From DATFQE01 sp963739085 (lineage in GTDB: Bacteria > Actinomycetota > Thermoleophilia > Gaiellales > Gaiellaceae), in NCBI GenBank assembly GCA_963739085.1, contig CAVTZA010000010.1, forward strand, positions 186,001-250,000: 64,000 nt of DNA. The letters are read 5' to 3'. Below the pieces are notes generated by a model. It did not search any database. It saw nothing but the letters and a program-made list of their open reading frames with translations, and was not told where the DNA came from. Of the stretch, positions 7,711 to 17,141 are shown one piece after another. The translations under genes and the position numbers were made by a program. Numbering within the stretch: the stretch's first letter is position 1; each line of letters starts with the position of its first letter.

Positions 7711-10073
7711 ATGGCGGTCGAGTCGCGCGAGCAGAAGTGGCTGGGCAAGAGCGTCCCCCGGAAGGAAGACGAGCGCTTCGTGCGCGGCCGGGGGAACTAC
7801 GTCGACGACATCCGGCTGCCCGGGATGCTGCACATGTCGATCCTGCGCAGCCCGTTCGCGCACGCGAAGATCAACTCGATCGACACCTCGCGCGCGCAGG
7901 AGCTGCCGGGAGTCGTCGCGGTCGTGACCGGCGAGCTGCTCGCACAGCACAACCTCGCGTGGATGCCGACGCTCTCGGGCGACACGCAGGCCGTGCTCGC
8001 CACCGACAAGGTGCGGATGCAGGGCCAGGAGGTCGCGTGCGTCGTCGCCGAGTCGCCGTACGTCGCCCACGACGCGCTCGAGCTGATCGACGTCGACTAC
8101 GAGCCGCTGCCCGTCGTCACGACGCCGCAGCAGGCGCTCGAGGAGGGCGCGCCCGTCATCCGCGACGACAAGGAGGGGCAGGCCGACAACCAGCGTGTAC
8201 CACTGGGAGGCCGGCGATGCCGAGGCCACCGAGCGCGCCTTCGCGGAGGCGGACAAGGTGGTCAAGCTGACGACGCACTACCCGCGCTCGCACCCGTCGC
8301 CGCTCGAGTGCTGCGGCTGCATCGCCGACGTGAATCCCGCCACCGGCCGCGCGACGATCTACATGACCTCGCAGGCGCCGCACGTGATCCGCACGGTGTT
8401 CGCGCTCGTCGCCGGGCTGCCCGAGCAGAACATCCGGATCATCTCGCCGGACATCGGCGGCGGCTTCGGCAACAAGGTCCCGGTCTACCCGGGCTACGTC
8501 GTCGCGACGGCCGCGTCGCTCTTGCTCGGGCGCCCGGTGAAGTGGATCGAGGACCGCACCGGGCAACCTGATCTCGACCGGCTTCGCGCGCGACTTCTAC
8601 ATGGACGGCGAGCTCGCGCTGAAGGAGGACGGGAAGATGCTCGGCCTCCGCGTGAAGATGGTCTCGGACCAGGGGTATGCGTTCGCGGACGCCCAGCCGT
8701 CGAAGTTCCGCGCCGGCCTGTTCCACATCGTCACCGGCTCCTACGACCTGCCGACCGCCCACGTCGTCACCGACGGCGCCTATACGAACAAGGCGCCGGG
8801 CGGCGTCGCCTACCGCTGCTCGTTCCGGGTCACGGAGGCCTCGTACCTGATCGAGCGGCTCGTCCAGACCGCCGCCTACGAGCTCGGCATGGACCCGGTC
8901 GAGCTGCGGCGGAAGAACTTCATCAAGCCCGAGCAGTTCCCGTACGAGTCGGCGACCGGGTTCGTCTACGACTCCGGCGACTACGAGCAAGGCGCTCGGC
9001 ATCGCGCTCGAGCAGCTCGACTACGCAGGCCTGCGCGAGGAGCAGCGGCGCGCGCGCGAGCAGGAAGGCCGGCTGCTCGGCATCGGCGTCGCGAGCTTCA
9101 CCGAGGTCGTCGGCGCGGGCCCGAGCAAGGACTACGACATCCTCGGGATCAAGATGTTCGACTCGGCCGAGCTCAGGCTGCACCCGACCGGGCAAGGCGA
9201 TCCTCAAGCTCGGCGTCAAGTCACAGGGCCAGGGCCACGAGACGACCTTCGCCCAGATCGTCGCCAACGAGCTGGGCCTCTCGCCCGACGACATCCACGT
9301 GGTGGAGGGCGACACCGACAACACGCCCTACGGGCTCGGCACCTACGCGAGCCGCTCCACGCCGACCGCCGGCGCGGCCACCGCGGAGATCGCCCGGACG
9401 CTGCGCGAGAAGGCGCGCACGATCGCCGCGCACCTGCTCGAGGCGGCGGTCGAGGACATCGAGTGGGACGGCGAGCGCTTCGCGGTCAAGGGAGCCCCGG
9501 ACCGCGCGAAGACGATGCAGGAGGTCATCTTCGCCGCGTACACGAACCTCCCTGAGGGCATGGAGCCGGGCCTCGAGGGCGTCAAGTACTACGACCCGCC
9601 CAACATGACGTTCCCGTTCGGCACGTACGCGGTCATGGTCGAGCTCGATCGCGGCACCGGGCAGTGGAAGCCGCTGCGCGTGGTCGCCGTCGACGACTGC
9701 GGCGTGCGGATCAACCCGATGATCGTCGAGGGCCAGATCATGGGCGGCCTCACGGAGGGGTTCGCGACCGCCGCGATGGAGCTGATCACCTTCGACGAGG
9801 ACGGGAACTGCATCGGCTCCAACTTCATCGGACTACCTGATCCCGACGGCGTGGGAGACGCCGGCCTTCGAGCTCCACGAGACCGTCACGCCGTCGCCGC
9901 ATCATCCGATTGGCGCGAAGGGGGTGGGCGAGTCGGCGACGGTCGGCTCGCCTGCCGCCTACGTCAACGCCGTCGTGGACGCGCTCGCGCATGCGGGCGT
10001 CCGCAACATCGACATGCCGGTGACCTCGGACAAGGTCTGGCAGGCGCTGAACGAGGTGGGGCTGGCGGAGTGA
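7711..10073 (+). CDS. coxL: Form I CO dehydrogenase large (Mo-Cu) subunit CoxL, five frameshifts
   Basis: Catalyses CO + H2O to CO2 + 2H+ + 2e-. The diagnostic form I active-site loop AYRCSFR lies at 8808-8828, so this is a true CO dehydrogenase and not a form II (AYRGAGR) homologue. Other family features are SPDIGGGFGNK near 8450, the Gln-rich KSQGQGHETTFAQI near 9220 and GAKGVGESATVGSP near 9915. The coding frame shifts by +1 at five points: one of C8190/8191, C8564, C8988, C9193 and C9829. Dropping one C at each yields a continuous protein of about 785 residues ending at TGA 10073. It starts at ATG 7711, 8 bp after coxS. Confidence 0.9.
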
Positions 10074-10960
10074 GCCGCGCCGACGTCCTCGTCCGCGCCG
10101 GGCAGCTCGCGGCGGAGGGCGTCCCGTTCGTCCTCGCCACGGTCGTTGCCGTCGAGCGGCCGGCCTCGGCGCGTATCGGCGACCGCGGTTTCGTCACCGA
10201 GGACGGCGAGCTCTTGGGCTGGGTCGGCGGAGCCTGCTCCGAGCCGATCGTCGTCCGCGAGGCGCTGCGTGCGCTCGCCGACGGTGAGCCGCGCCTGCTC
10301 CGCATCGGGCCGCCCGGCCGCATCACCGAGGGCGCCGACGCGAACACCGTGGTCGCTGCGAGCAGCTGCGCCTCCGAGGGCATAGTGGAGGTGCTCGTGG
10401 AACCGCAGCTACCCGAACCGTTGCTCGTCGTCCTCGGCGGCAGCCCCGCGGCCGAGACACTGGCGCGGCTGGCGCCCGAGGTCGGCTGGCGCGTCGCGCG
10501 CGAACTGGAGCCCGACCCGGACGCGGTCGTCGTCGCGACGATGGGCCACGGAGACGAGGACGCGCTCGCGGCGGCGCTCGAGCGGGGCACCGGCTACGTG
10601 GGGCTCGTTGCCAGTGCGAGGCGCGCAACGGTCGTGCTCGACGAGCTGCGAGGGCGGGGCGTGGACGAGGAGGCGCTCGCACGCGTCCGCAGCCCGGCCG
10701 GGCTCGACCTGGGGCCGTCCACGCAGGCCGAGATCGCCGTCGCCGTGCTCGCCGAGCTCGTGGCCTGGCGCCACAGCAGGACGATCGTCCCGGCCGCGCC
10801 CGAGCTGGCGATCGACCCGGTGTGCGGGATGGAGGTCGCGGTCGGGGCGGCGAAGGAGACGACCGTCCACGAGGGCACGACCTACTACTTCTGCGGCGCC
10901 GGCTGCCGGAGCCGCTTCGAGGCGGATCCCGCGCGCTACCTTCAGGTCGAGACGCCTTGA
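10070..10960 (+). CDS. coxF: XdhC/CoxF-family maturation protein with C-terminal YHS domain
   Basis: Translation from GTG 10070 overlaps the coxL stop. Residues 1-100 form an XdhC/CoxI-type N-terminal domain (GWVGGACSEPIVVREAL). Residues about 115-240 are a Rossmann-like XdhC C-terminal domain (LLVVLGGSPAAETLARL; GYVGLVASARR). The last 45 or so residues are a YHS metal-binding domain, DPVCGMEV and YFCGAGCRSRF, with Cys ligands spaced as in heavy-metal YHS modules. XdhC-family proteins act in molybdenum-cofactor sulfuration and insertion. A YHS fusion here suggests copper or other metal handling for the Mo-Cu site; that link is inferred. Confidence 0.8.
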   Translation: MSRADVLVRAGQLAAEGVPFVLATVVAVERPASARIGDRGFVTEDGELLGWVGGACSEPIVVREALRALADGEPRLLRIGPPGRITEGADANTVVAASSCASEGIVEVLVEPQLPEPLLVVLGGSPAAETLARLAPEVGWRVARELEPDPDAVVVATMGHGDEDALAAALERGTGYVGLVASARRATVVLDELRGRGVDEEALARVRSPAGLDLGPSTQAEIAVAVLAELVAWRHSRTIVPAAPELAIDPVCGMEVAVGAAKETTVHEGTTYYFCGAGCRSRFEADPARYLQVETP

Positions 10961-11992
10961 GGGACATCCTTCCGACTCTGGAGCGGTGGGCGGCCGACGG
11001 CCTTCGCACGGCCGTCGCGACCGTCGTCTCGACCGAGCGCTCCGCGCCGCGCGACCCTGGTGCAGCGCTCGCCGTGTCCGAGCGCGGCGAGGTCGCCGGG
11101 TCGGTCACGGGCGGCTGCGTCGAGCCGGCGGTCTACCAGGAGGCGCAGGAGGTCCTCGGCGGCGGCGAGCCGCGTCTCCGCACCTACGGCATCCCGGACG
11201 AGGACGCGTTCGAGGTCGGGCTGCCGTGTGGCGGCACGGTCCGGATCTTCGTCGGCCTGCTCGAGCCGACCACGGTCACCGGTCTGGCCGACGCGGTCCG
11301 GGCGGAACGGCCGGTGGCGCTCGTCCTGCCGGTCTCGGGTGCCCAGGCGAACGCGGCGCGGATCGTGTCAGGCGAAGGCTCGACCGAGGACGAGGTCGCC
11401 CGCCGGGCGCAGGAGTTGCTCGCCGGCGGCCGCACCGGGATGGTCGAGGCCGAAGGCGACGAGGTCTTCGTCTCTTCGTTCGTCCCTCGGCCGAACATGT
11501 ACGTCTTCGGCGCGGTCGACCACGCGGCGGCGCTCGCCGACGTGGGCAGGTTCCTCGGCTATCGCGTCACGGTCTGCGACGCGCGGGCGCGGTTCGTCAC
11601 CCGCGAACGCTTCCCCGACTGTCGACGAACTGGTCGTCGAATGGCCCGACGCGTTCCTCGAGCGCGCCCCCGTCGACGAGCGTACGGCGATCTGCGTGCT
11701 CACACACGACCACAAGTTCGACGTGCCGCTGCTCAAGGTCGCGCTGCGCACGCCGGCCGCGTACATCGGCGCGATGGGAAGCCGGCGCACGACGGACGAT
11801 CGAGCCGAGCGCCTGCGCGCGGAAGGCGTCACCGCCGAGGAGCTGGCCAGGCTGCACGCGCCGATCGGCCTACGGATCGGCGCCCGCTCGCCCGAGGAGG
11901 TCGCGATCGCGATCGCGGCCGAGCTCGTGCAGTCGCTTCGCGGCTCGACGCGCGGAAAGCCGAGTCCCGCCGAAGTGGGCGTCGGGACGTGA
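10957..11992 (+). CDS. Second XdhC/CoxF-family maturation protein, frameshifted
   Basis: A TTG start at 10957 overlaps the preceding stop. The N-terminal XdhC/CoxI domain shows GSVTGGCVEPAVYQEA and the redox-type motif GLPCGGTVRIFV. The Rossmann domain begins at PNMYVFGAVDHAAAL and, after a frame change in the C run at 11613-11616, continues as DELVVEWPDAFL, TAICVLTHDHKFD and YIGAMGSRRT to TGA 11992. Removing one C repairs it to about 344 residues. The role is presumably molybdenum-cofactor processing for CoxL, in tandem with the YHS-fused paralogue. coxG overlaps its end. Confidence 0.82.
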
Positions 11993-12576
11993 AGCTCGAG
12001 AACTCCTTCGAAGTGACCGCCCCGCCCGAGGCGGCGTGGGACCTGCTCATGGACGTGCCGCGCGTGATCCCGTGCATGCCCGGGGCGGAGCTCGTCGAGA
12101 CCGTCGACGACTCGAACTGGAAGGCGCGCATGCGCGTGAAGGTCGGGCCGGTCTCGCTCAGCTTCCTCACGGACGTGAACCGCAAGGAGGCGGACGAGGC
12201 TTCGCGCCGAGTCACGCTGGCGGCGAAGGCTCGCGAGGAGCGCGGGCGCGGGGCCGCGAGCGCGACGATCGAGTCGTCGCTCGGCGACGCCGAAGGTCGG
12301 ACGACGGTGACGACCGTGACCGACCTGACGCTGACCGGCGCCGCGGCGCAGTTCGGGCGCGGGCTCGTCCAGGACGTCGCCGAGCAGCTCCTGAAGGACT
12401 TCGCGAACTGCCTCGAGCGTCAGCTCACCACGGCTCCGGCCTCCGACGACGGCGGCGAGCCGGCGCCGGCCCCGGCTCAGCCGAAACCCGTGTCGGGCCT
12501 GCGGCTCGGCGCGGTCGCGATGGGCAGGTCGTTCGAGCGCTTCCTGCGGCGAATCACACGCCGGCCGCCGCGCTGA
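11989..12576 (+). CDS. coxG: CoxG family protein (SRPBCC fold)
   Basis: A 195-residue protein starting at GTG 11989, which overlaps the previous stop by 4 bp. It opens with LENSFEVTAPPEAAWDLLMDVPRVIPCMPGAEL, the signature of CoxG carbon-monoxide-dehydrogenase subunit-G proteins, and keeps GRGLVQDVAEQLLKDFANCLE near residue 130. The C-terminus carries a Pro/Ala linker and a basic tail. CoxG is thought to anchor CO dehydrogenase at the cytoplasmic membrane or bind quinone. This is the last gene of the cox operon; no clear terminator is visible in the 100 bp that follow. Confidence 0.88.
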   Translation: MKLENSFEVTAPPEAAWDLLMDVPRVIPCMPGAELVETVDDSNWKARMRVKVGPVSLSFLTDVNRKEADEASRRVTLAAKAREERGRGAASATIESSLGDAEGRTTVTTVTDLTLTGAAAQFGRGLVQDVAEQLLKDFANCLERQLTTAPASDDGGEPAPAPAQPKPVSGLRLGAVAMGRSFERFLRRITRRPPR

Positions 12577-12679
12577 GCGGCGACGCGACTCGACGATCTC
12601 CGCTGAGCGGGTCGTAGCGATGAGATTCGCGCGTGCCGCCGCGTCTAGTAGGTGTGACCGCGACTGGCATGCTGGGGTC

Positions 12680-13582
12680 ATGAGCCGCGAGCTCGCTATC
12701 CGGCTGCGCGGGGTCGTCAAGCGCTATGGGCCGATCACGGCCGTGAACGGCCTGGACCTCGACGTTCCGGTGGGAACCTGCGTTGGGCTTCTCGGTCCGA
12801 ACGGGGCCGGGAAGTCGACGACGATGCGGCTGCTCACCGCGCAGTCGATCGCGGACGAGGGCGAGCTCCAGGTGCTCGGCTTCAAGCTGCCCGACGAGTC
12901 GAAGATGGCTCGCGCCCAGTGCGGGGTCGTGCCGCAGCTGGACAACCTCGACGTGACGCTGACGGTCGAACAGAACCTGCTCGTCTTCTCGCACCTCTAC
13001 CGCATTCCGCGCGCGGAGCGGAAGGACGCGATCGAGCGCGCGCTGGAGATGGCGCGGCTGGTCGATCGGCGCGACACGCGGGTCGACAAGCTCTCGGGTG
13101 GGATGCGTCGGCGCCTGCTGATCGCGAGGGCGCTCGTCCACGGCCCTCGGCTCGTCCTGCTCGACGAGCCCACGGTCGGGCTCGACCCGCAGGTGCGGCA
13201 GGAGCTCTGGGCGCTGATCGACGCGCTCCGCTCGCAGGGGAGGACGATCCTGATGTCGACGCACTACATCGAGGAGGCGCAGCGCCTTGCCGACACGGTG
13301 CTGATCATGTCCCACGGCAGCGCGGTCGCCTCCGGACCGCCGGCGGAGCTCGTGAGCGAGCACGCGGGCAGCGAGGTGCTCGAGGTCTACGGGCCGCCGA
13401 AGCGCCTGGCCGAGGTCGAGGCCGAGGCCGGCTCCGCCGGGCTGCGCACGCGCAGGACCGGGACGAGCATCTCGATCCTCGGCGTCGACGGTCGCACGAA
13501 CGGCTTCACGGCCGACGGCGACCGGCGCCCCGCGAACCTCGAGGACGTCTTCGTCCTGCTCACGGGCGAGGAGATCGGATGA
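12680..13582 (+). CDS. ABC-2 exporter ATP-binding protein (NodI/DrrA-like)
   Basis: A cytosolic ATPase partner of the permease at 13579. Walker A is GPNGAGKST, the Q-loop lies in VVPQLDNLDVTLTV, the signature is LSGGMRRRL, Walker B is LVLLDEPTVGLDPQ, and the switch His is in MSTHYIEEA. The C-terminal 70 residues are the usual regulatory tail. I chose ATG 12680 (MSRELAIRL); the ATG at 12620 adds 20 residues not expected in the family. The stop overlaps the next start (ATGA), giving a two-gene operon. The substrate cannot be told from sequence; drug, polysaccharide or lipid export are all possible. Confidence 0.88.
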   Translation: MSRELAIRLRGVVKRYGPITAVNGLDLDVPVGTCVGLLGPNGAGKSTTMRLLTAQSIADEGELQVLGFKLPDESKMARAQCGVVPQLDNLDVTLTVEQNLLVFSHLYRIPRAERKDAIERALEMARLVDRRDTRVDKLSGGMRRRLLIARALVHGPRLVLLDEPTVGLDPQVRQELWALIDALRSQGRTILMSTHYIEEAQRLADTVLIMSHGSAVASGPPAELVSEHAGSEVLEVYGPPKRLAEVEAEAGSAGLRTRRTGTSISILGVDGRTNGFTADGDRRPANLEDVFVLLTGEEIG

Positions 13583-14379
13583 GCGCAATCGCGGGAGCCC
13601 GCCGGCCGCGCCTCCACCGCTTCGAGCGTTCCGCGTTGACCGGCGTGCTCGTGCGAGAGGTGGTCAACTTCTCCTCCTACTGGCGCTCGGCCACGTTCTC
13701 GTCGACCGTCGAGCCGACCATCTACCTGCTCGCGTTCGGCTTCGGCTTCGGCTCGCTCGTCAGCCGCGTCGGCGGTTACGACTACGTCGACTTCGTCGGG
13801 ACGGGGATCGTGGCGACCGCCGTTCTGTTCTCGAGCGCGTTCCCGGCCATGTTCGGGACGTTCGTCAAGTACCAGTTCCAGCGCACCTACGACGCGATCC
13901 TCGCGGCGCCGGTCGACACGGAGGAGCTCGTCACCGCCGAGGCCCTGTGGATCGCGACGAGGGCCGGCGTCTACGGCTGCGTGCCGATGCTCGTCGCGAT
14001 TCCGTTCGGGCTCGACCCCTCGTGGGGGATGCTCGCCGTGCCGTTCATCGCGTGGATCTCGGGCTACGGCTGGGCGTGCTTCGGTATCGCGGTGGCCGGC
14101 TTCGCGAAATCGATCGAGAACTTCAGCTACATCATCAGCGCTGTGCTGACGCCGCTCTTCCTGGTGGCCGGGACGTTCTTCCCGATCAGCACGCTGCCCG
14201 ACTGGGCGCAGGTGCTCGCGAACTTCAACCCCCTGTACCAGTCCGTGCAGCTCGTGCGCAGCGCCGTCTTCGGCATCTGGGGCTGGGAAGACCTCGGGCG
14301 TGTGGCCGTGCTGTTCGTGTTCGGTCTGCTCATGTGGCGCATCGCGATCCGCGCGATGACCCGCAAGCTCGTCGACTAG
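13579..14379 (+). CDS. ABC-2 family permease (NodJ-like)
   Basis: A 266-residue integral membrane protein with six predicted hydrophobic segments and the ABC-2 signature region NFSYIISAVLTPLFLVAGTFFPI near residues 180-205, followed by a loop with FNPLYQSVQLVRS. It starts by overlapping the ATPase stop. Its TAG stop shares the palindrome CTAG (14376-14379) with the stop of the convergent permease on the other strand, so the two exporter operons end on the same four bases. Confidence 0.88.
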   Translation: MSAIAGARRPRLHRFERSALTGVLVREVVNFSSYWRSATFSSTVEPTIYLLAFGFGFGSLVSRVGGYDYVDFVGTGIVATAVLFSSAFPAMFGTFVKYQFQRTYDAILAAPVDTEELVTAEALWIATRAGVYGCVPMLVAIPFGLDPSWGMLAVPFIAWISGYGWACFGIAVAGFAKSIENFSYIISAVLTPLFLVAGTFFPISTLPDWAQVLANFNPLYQSVQLVRSAVFGIWGWEDLGRVAVLFVFGLLMWRIAIRAMTRKLVD

Positions 14380-15155
14380 GAGGAGCGCGCGACCGCGCGC
14401 TGGTAGCGCCAGATGGAGAGTGTCGCGAACACGGCTGTGATGGCGAGCGACCAGAGGATCGAGAGCCAGATGTCGTTGCCGGCGGGCGTGTCGACGAACA
14501 GCGCTCGCGCCGCATTGACCATCGTCGTGAACGGGTTGTGCTCGGCGATGGGCTGGAGCCAGCTCGGCATCGTTTCCACCGGGACGAACGCGGAGGAGAC
14601 GAACGTGATGGGGAAGAGGATCGTGAAGCCGTACGCGTTCGCTGCCTCCGGCGACGACGCCGTCAGCCCGATGAAGGCGAACACCCACGAGAAGGCGTAG
14701 CCGAACAGCAGCACGAGGGCGATGCCGGCGACCACCTCCGGCGCGCTCGTCGAGAAGCGGAAGCCGACGATGATCCCGACCGTGAACATGACCACGAGCT
14801 GGATGATGTTGGTGCCGATGTCCGCGAGGATCCGGCCGGAAAGGACGGCGGGCGCCCACATCGGTAGTGACCGGAAGCGGTCCATCAGGCCCTTCTTCAG
14901 ATCCTCGGAGAGCCCCAGCGCTGTCACGAAGCCGCCGAAGACCATCGATTGCACGATGATTCCGGGAATGAGGAAGTCGACGTAGTCGAGGCCGGGCGTC
15001 TCGATCGCGCCGCCGAACACGTAGACGAACAGCAGCACGAACATGATCGGCTGCACCGTGAAGCCGATCAGCAGGTCGGGCTGCCGCCGGATGCGCTTGA
15101 TGCTGCGCGTGGCGAGGACGAAGGTGTCCGAGACCGCATACTGCACAGCGCTCAT
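14376..15155 (-). CDS. ABC-2 family permease (DrrB-like)
   Basis: A 259-residue permease with six hydrophobic segments. The cytoplasmic N-terminus TRSIKRIRRQPDLLIG leads into the first segment, and the DrrB-type LSEDLKKGLMDRFRSLPM loop is present, as is TILFPITFVSSAFVPVETMP near residue 180. It begins at ATG 15155, overlapping the stop of the DrrA-like ATPase. Likely drug or lipid efflux by homology to daunorubicin-resistance transporters; the substrate is unknown. Confidence 0.88.
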   Translation of the reverse strand: MSAVQYAVSDTFVLATRSIKRIRRQPDLLIGFTVQPIMFVLLFVYVFGGAIETPGLDYVDFLIPGIIVQSMVFGGFVTALGLSEDLKKGLMDRFRSLPMWAPAVLSGRILADIGTNIIQLVVMFTVGIIVGFRFSTSAPEVVAGIALVLLFGYAFSWVFAFIGLTASSPEAANAYGFTILFPITFVSSAFVPVETMPSWLQPIAEHNPFTTMVNAARALFVDTPAGNDIWLSILWSLAITAVFATLSIWRYQRAVARSS

Positions 15156-16135
15156 CGCCGCTCCCCGTCGTCGCCGTTCGACTCCGGCTCGGCCGCATGT
15201 CCCGTCAGCTCGAGGAACACGTCGTCGAGCGTCGGCTGCTTGAGCGAGATGTCGTCGATGGCGATGCCGGCCCCGTCGAGGCGTCGGACTGCCTCGGCTA
15301 TCACGCCGGTCCGCCTGCTCAGCGGGACGCGTAGCGTCCCGTTCTCGACCGCGGGCCGCCCGTCGGCGAGAGCGGTGAGCGCCGCGATCGCCTCTCCGCC
15401 CCGGTCGCGGTCCTCGAGGCAGATCTCGAGCCGGTCCCCGCCCACCTGCATCTTGAGCTCGTTGGAGGTGCCCTCGGCGATGACCACGCCGTGGTCGATC
15501 ACGGCGATGCGGTCGGCCAACCGATCGGCCTCGTCCAGGTACTGCGTGGTCAGGAGAACCGTCGTGCCCTCGTCGACGAGGGCCTCGATGCCTTCCCACA
15601 GGCCGATCCGGCTCCGCAGGTCGAGCCCCGTCGTCGGCTCGTCGAGGAAGACGACCGGCGGCCGGGCGACGAGTGCGGCGGCGAGGTCGACCCGACGGCG
15701 CATGCCGCCGGAGTACGTGCGGACGAGGCGGTCACCCGCGTCGGCGAGGTCGAAGGACGCGAGCAGCTCGCGCGAGCGCTCGCGCGCCGCCTTGCGGCCG
15801 AGGTGGTAGAGGCGCCCGACCATCTCGAGGTTCTCGAAGCCCGAGAGGTTCTCGTCCACGGCCGCGTACTGGCCGGCCAGGCCGATTCGCTCACGGACGC
15901 GGGCGCCGTCCTTGACCACGTCGAAACCGGCGACGCGCGCCGTGCCTTCGTCGGGGCGGAGCAGCGTGGTGAGGATGCGAACCGCGGTCGTCTTGCCGGC
16001 GCCGTTCGGGCCGAGCAGGCCGAGCACGCTGCCCACCCTGGCGCGCAGGTCGACGCCGGCCAGCGCCTCGACGTCGCCGTAGCGTTTGCGCAGACCCTCG
16101 GTCTCGACCGCGCATTCCCCCCGCACGTTTCGCAC
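15152..16135 (-). CDS. DrrA-like ABC transporter ATP-binding protein
   Basis: About 327 residues. Walker A is GPNGAGKTTAV, the DrrA-type segment is IGLAGQYAAVDENLSGFENL, the signature is YSGGMRRRVDLA, Walker B is VVFLDEPTTGLDLRS, and the switch region is LLTTQYLDEADRLADRIAVID. Its C-terminal domain ends with LKQPTLDDVFLELTG, typical of the group. The frame is open far upstream into an antisense gene; GTG 16135 or GTG 16126 fit the domain start, and no strong ribosome-binding site decides between them. It is coupled by ATGA to the permease. Confidence 0.87.
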   Translation of the reverse strand: MRNVRGECAVETEGLRKRYGDVEALAGVDLRARVGSVLGLLGPNGAGKTTAVRILTTLLRPDEGTARVAGFDVVKDGARVRERIGLAGQYAAVDENLSGFENLEMVGRLYHLGRKAARERSRELLASFDLADAGDRLVRTYSGGMRRRVDLAAALVARPPVVFLDEPTTGLDLRSRIGLWEGIEALVDEGTTVLLTTQYLDEADRLADRIAVIDHGVVIAEGTSNELKMQVGGDRLEICLEDRDRGGEAIAALTALADGRPAVENGTLRVPLSRRTGVIAEAVRRLDGAGIAIDDISLKQPTLDDVFLELTGHAAEPESNGDDGERR

Positions 16136-16186
16136 GCTACCTGAGCGCGCCAAGGGCGCTGCAGGTAGTAGCCTCGCGGACGCGCG

Positions 16187-17044
16187 ATGAGAGTCGTGGT
16201 CACTGGAGGCAGCGGCAAGGCCGGGCGCGTCGTCGTTCGGGACCTGGTCGAACACGGCCATGACGTGCTCAATGTCGATCGTATGCCGGCGCCGGAATCG
16301 TCCTCGCCGGACAGTCGCGTGCCCCTGCTGGTCGCCGACCTCACGGACTTCGGGCAGGCGCTCGAGGCGCTGAGCGGGGGCGACCGGATGCCCGGCGTCG
16401 AGGCGGTCGTGCACCTCGCGGCGATCCCGTCGCCCGGGCACGCGACACCCGACCAGGTCTTCCGGACGAACGTGACGAGCACGCACGCGGTGTTCGCGGC
16501 GGCCGCACGGTTGGGTCTCAGCCGAGTGGTGTGGGCTTCGAGCGAGACGACCCTCGGGTTGCCGTTCGACCGGCCGCCGGACTACGCGCCGGTCGACGAG
16601 GCGCACGTGTACCCGGAGACGAGCTACGCGCTGTCCAAGGTGCTCGGCGAGGAGATGGCGCGGCAGTTCAGCCGCTGGACGGGCATCCCGATCCTCGGCC
16701 TGCGGTTCTCCAACGTCCTCGTCCGCGCCGACTACGAACGATTCCCGTCCTACTGGGACGATCCGCACGCACGCAAGTGGAATCTCTGGGGGTACGTGGA
16801 CGAGAGCCACGTCGCGCAGAGCGTCCGCCTGGCCCTCGAGGCGGACGTCGAGGGCGCGGACAGCTTCATCATCGCGGCCGCCGACACGGTGATGCGGCGT
16901 CCCAGCCGTGAGCTCATGGCCGAGGTCTTCCCAGGCGTCCCGGTCGCCGAGGGCGTGACCGGGACGGACACGCTTCTGAGCATCGGGAAGGCCCGCCGAG
17001 TGCTCGGCTACTCCCCCGAGTTCACCTGGCGCGAGCTGTTCTAG
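16187..17044 (+). CDS. NAD(P)-dependent epimerase/dehydratase family protein
   Basis: An extended short-chain dehydrogenase of 285 residues. The nucleotide site TGGSGKAGR is at residues 7-15, Asp in NVDRM favours NAD, and the Ser/Tyr/Lys triad is seen in WASSETT and YALSKVLGEE. The C-terminal half carries the substrate domain (GLRFSNVLVRADYERFPSYW). It probably acts on a nucleotide sugar or a related hydroxy compound. ATG 16187 lies 51 bp from the divergent ABC ATPase, so a shared promoter region is likely. Confidence 0.8.
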   Translation: MRVVVTGGSGKAGRVVVRDLVEHGHDVLNVDRMPAPESSSPDSRVPLLVADLTDFGQALEALSGGDRMPGVEAVVHLAAIPSPGHATPDQVFRTNVTSTHAVFAAAARLGLSRVVWASSETTLGLPFDRPPDYAPVDEAHVYPETSYALSKVLGEEMARQFSRWTGIPILGLRFSNVLVRADYERFPSYWDDPHARKWNLWGYVDESHVAQSVRLALEADVEGADSFIIAAADTVMRRPSRELMAEVFPGVPVAEGVTGTDTLLSIGKARRVLGYSPEFTWRELF

Positions 17045-17141
17045 AGCCCCGCCGGGTGGGGCCTCAGCGCACGAGCCTGTCTACGCGACCGCCCTGGCCG
17101 CGCTCGTCTGAACGGCTGGGGGCCCGGGTACGCTCGCGATC

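Noticed and set aside
7490..9835. Programmed ribosomal frameshifting in coxS/coxL
   Set aside because: The shift sites share no slippery heptamer or downstream structure, the directions differ (coxS -1, coxL +1), and unrelated genes show the same defect.
8195..10960. Reading 8195-10960 as one 921-residue protein
   Set aside because: It joins parts of coxL in one frame with out-of-frame sequence and then the XdhC-YHS gene; the motif order shows separate genes with frameshifts.
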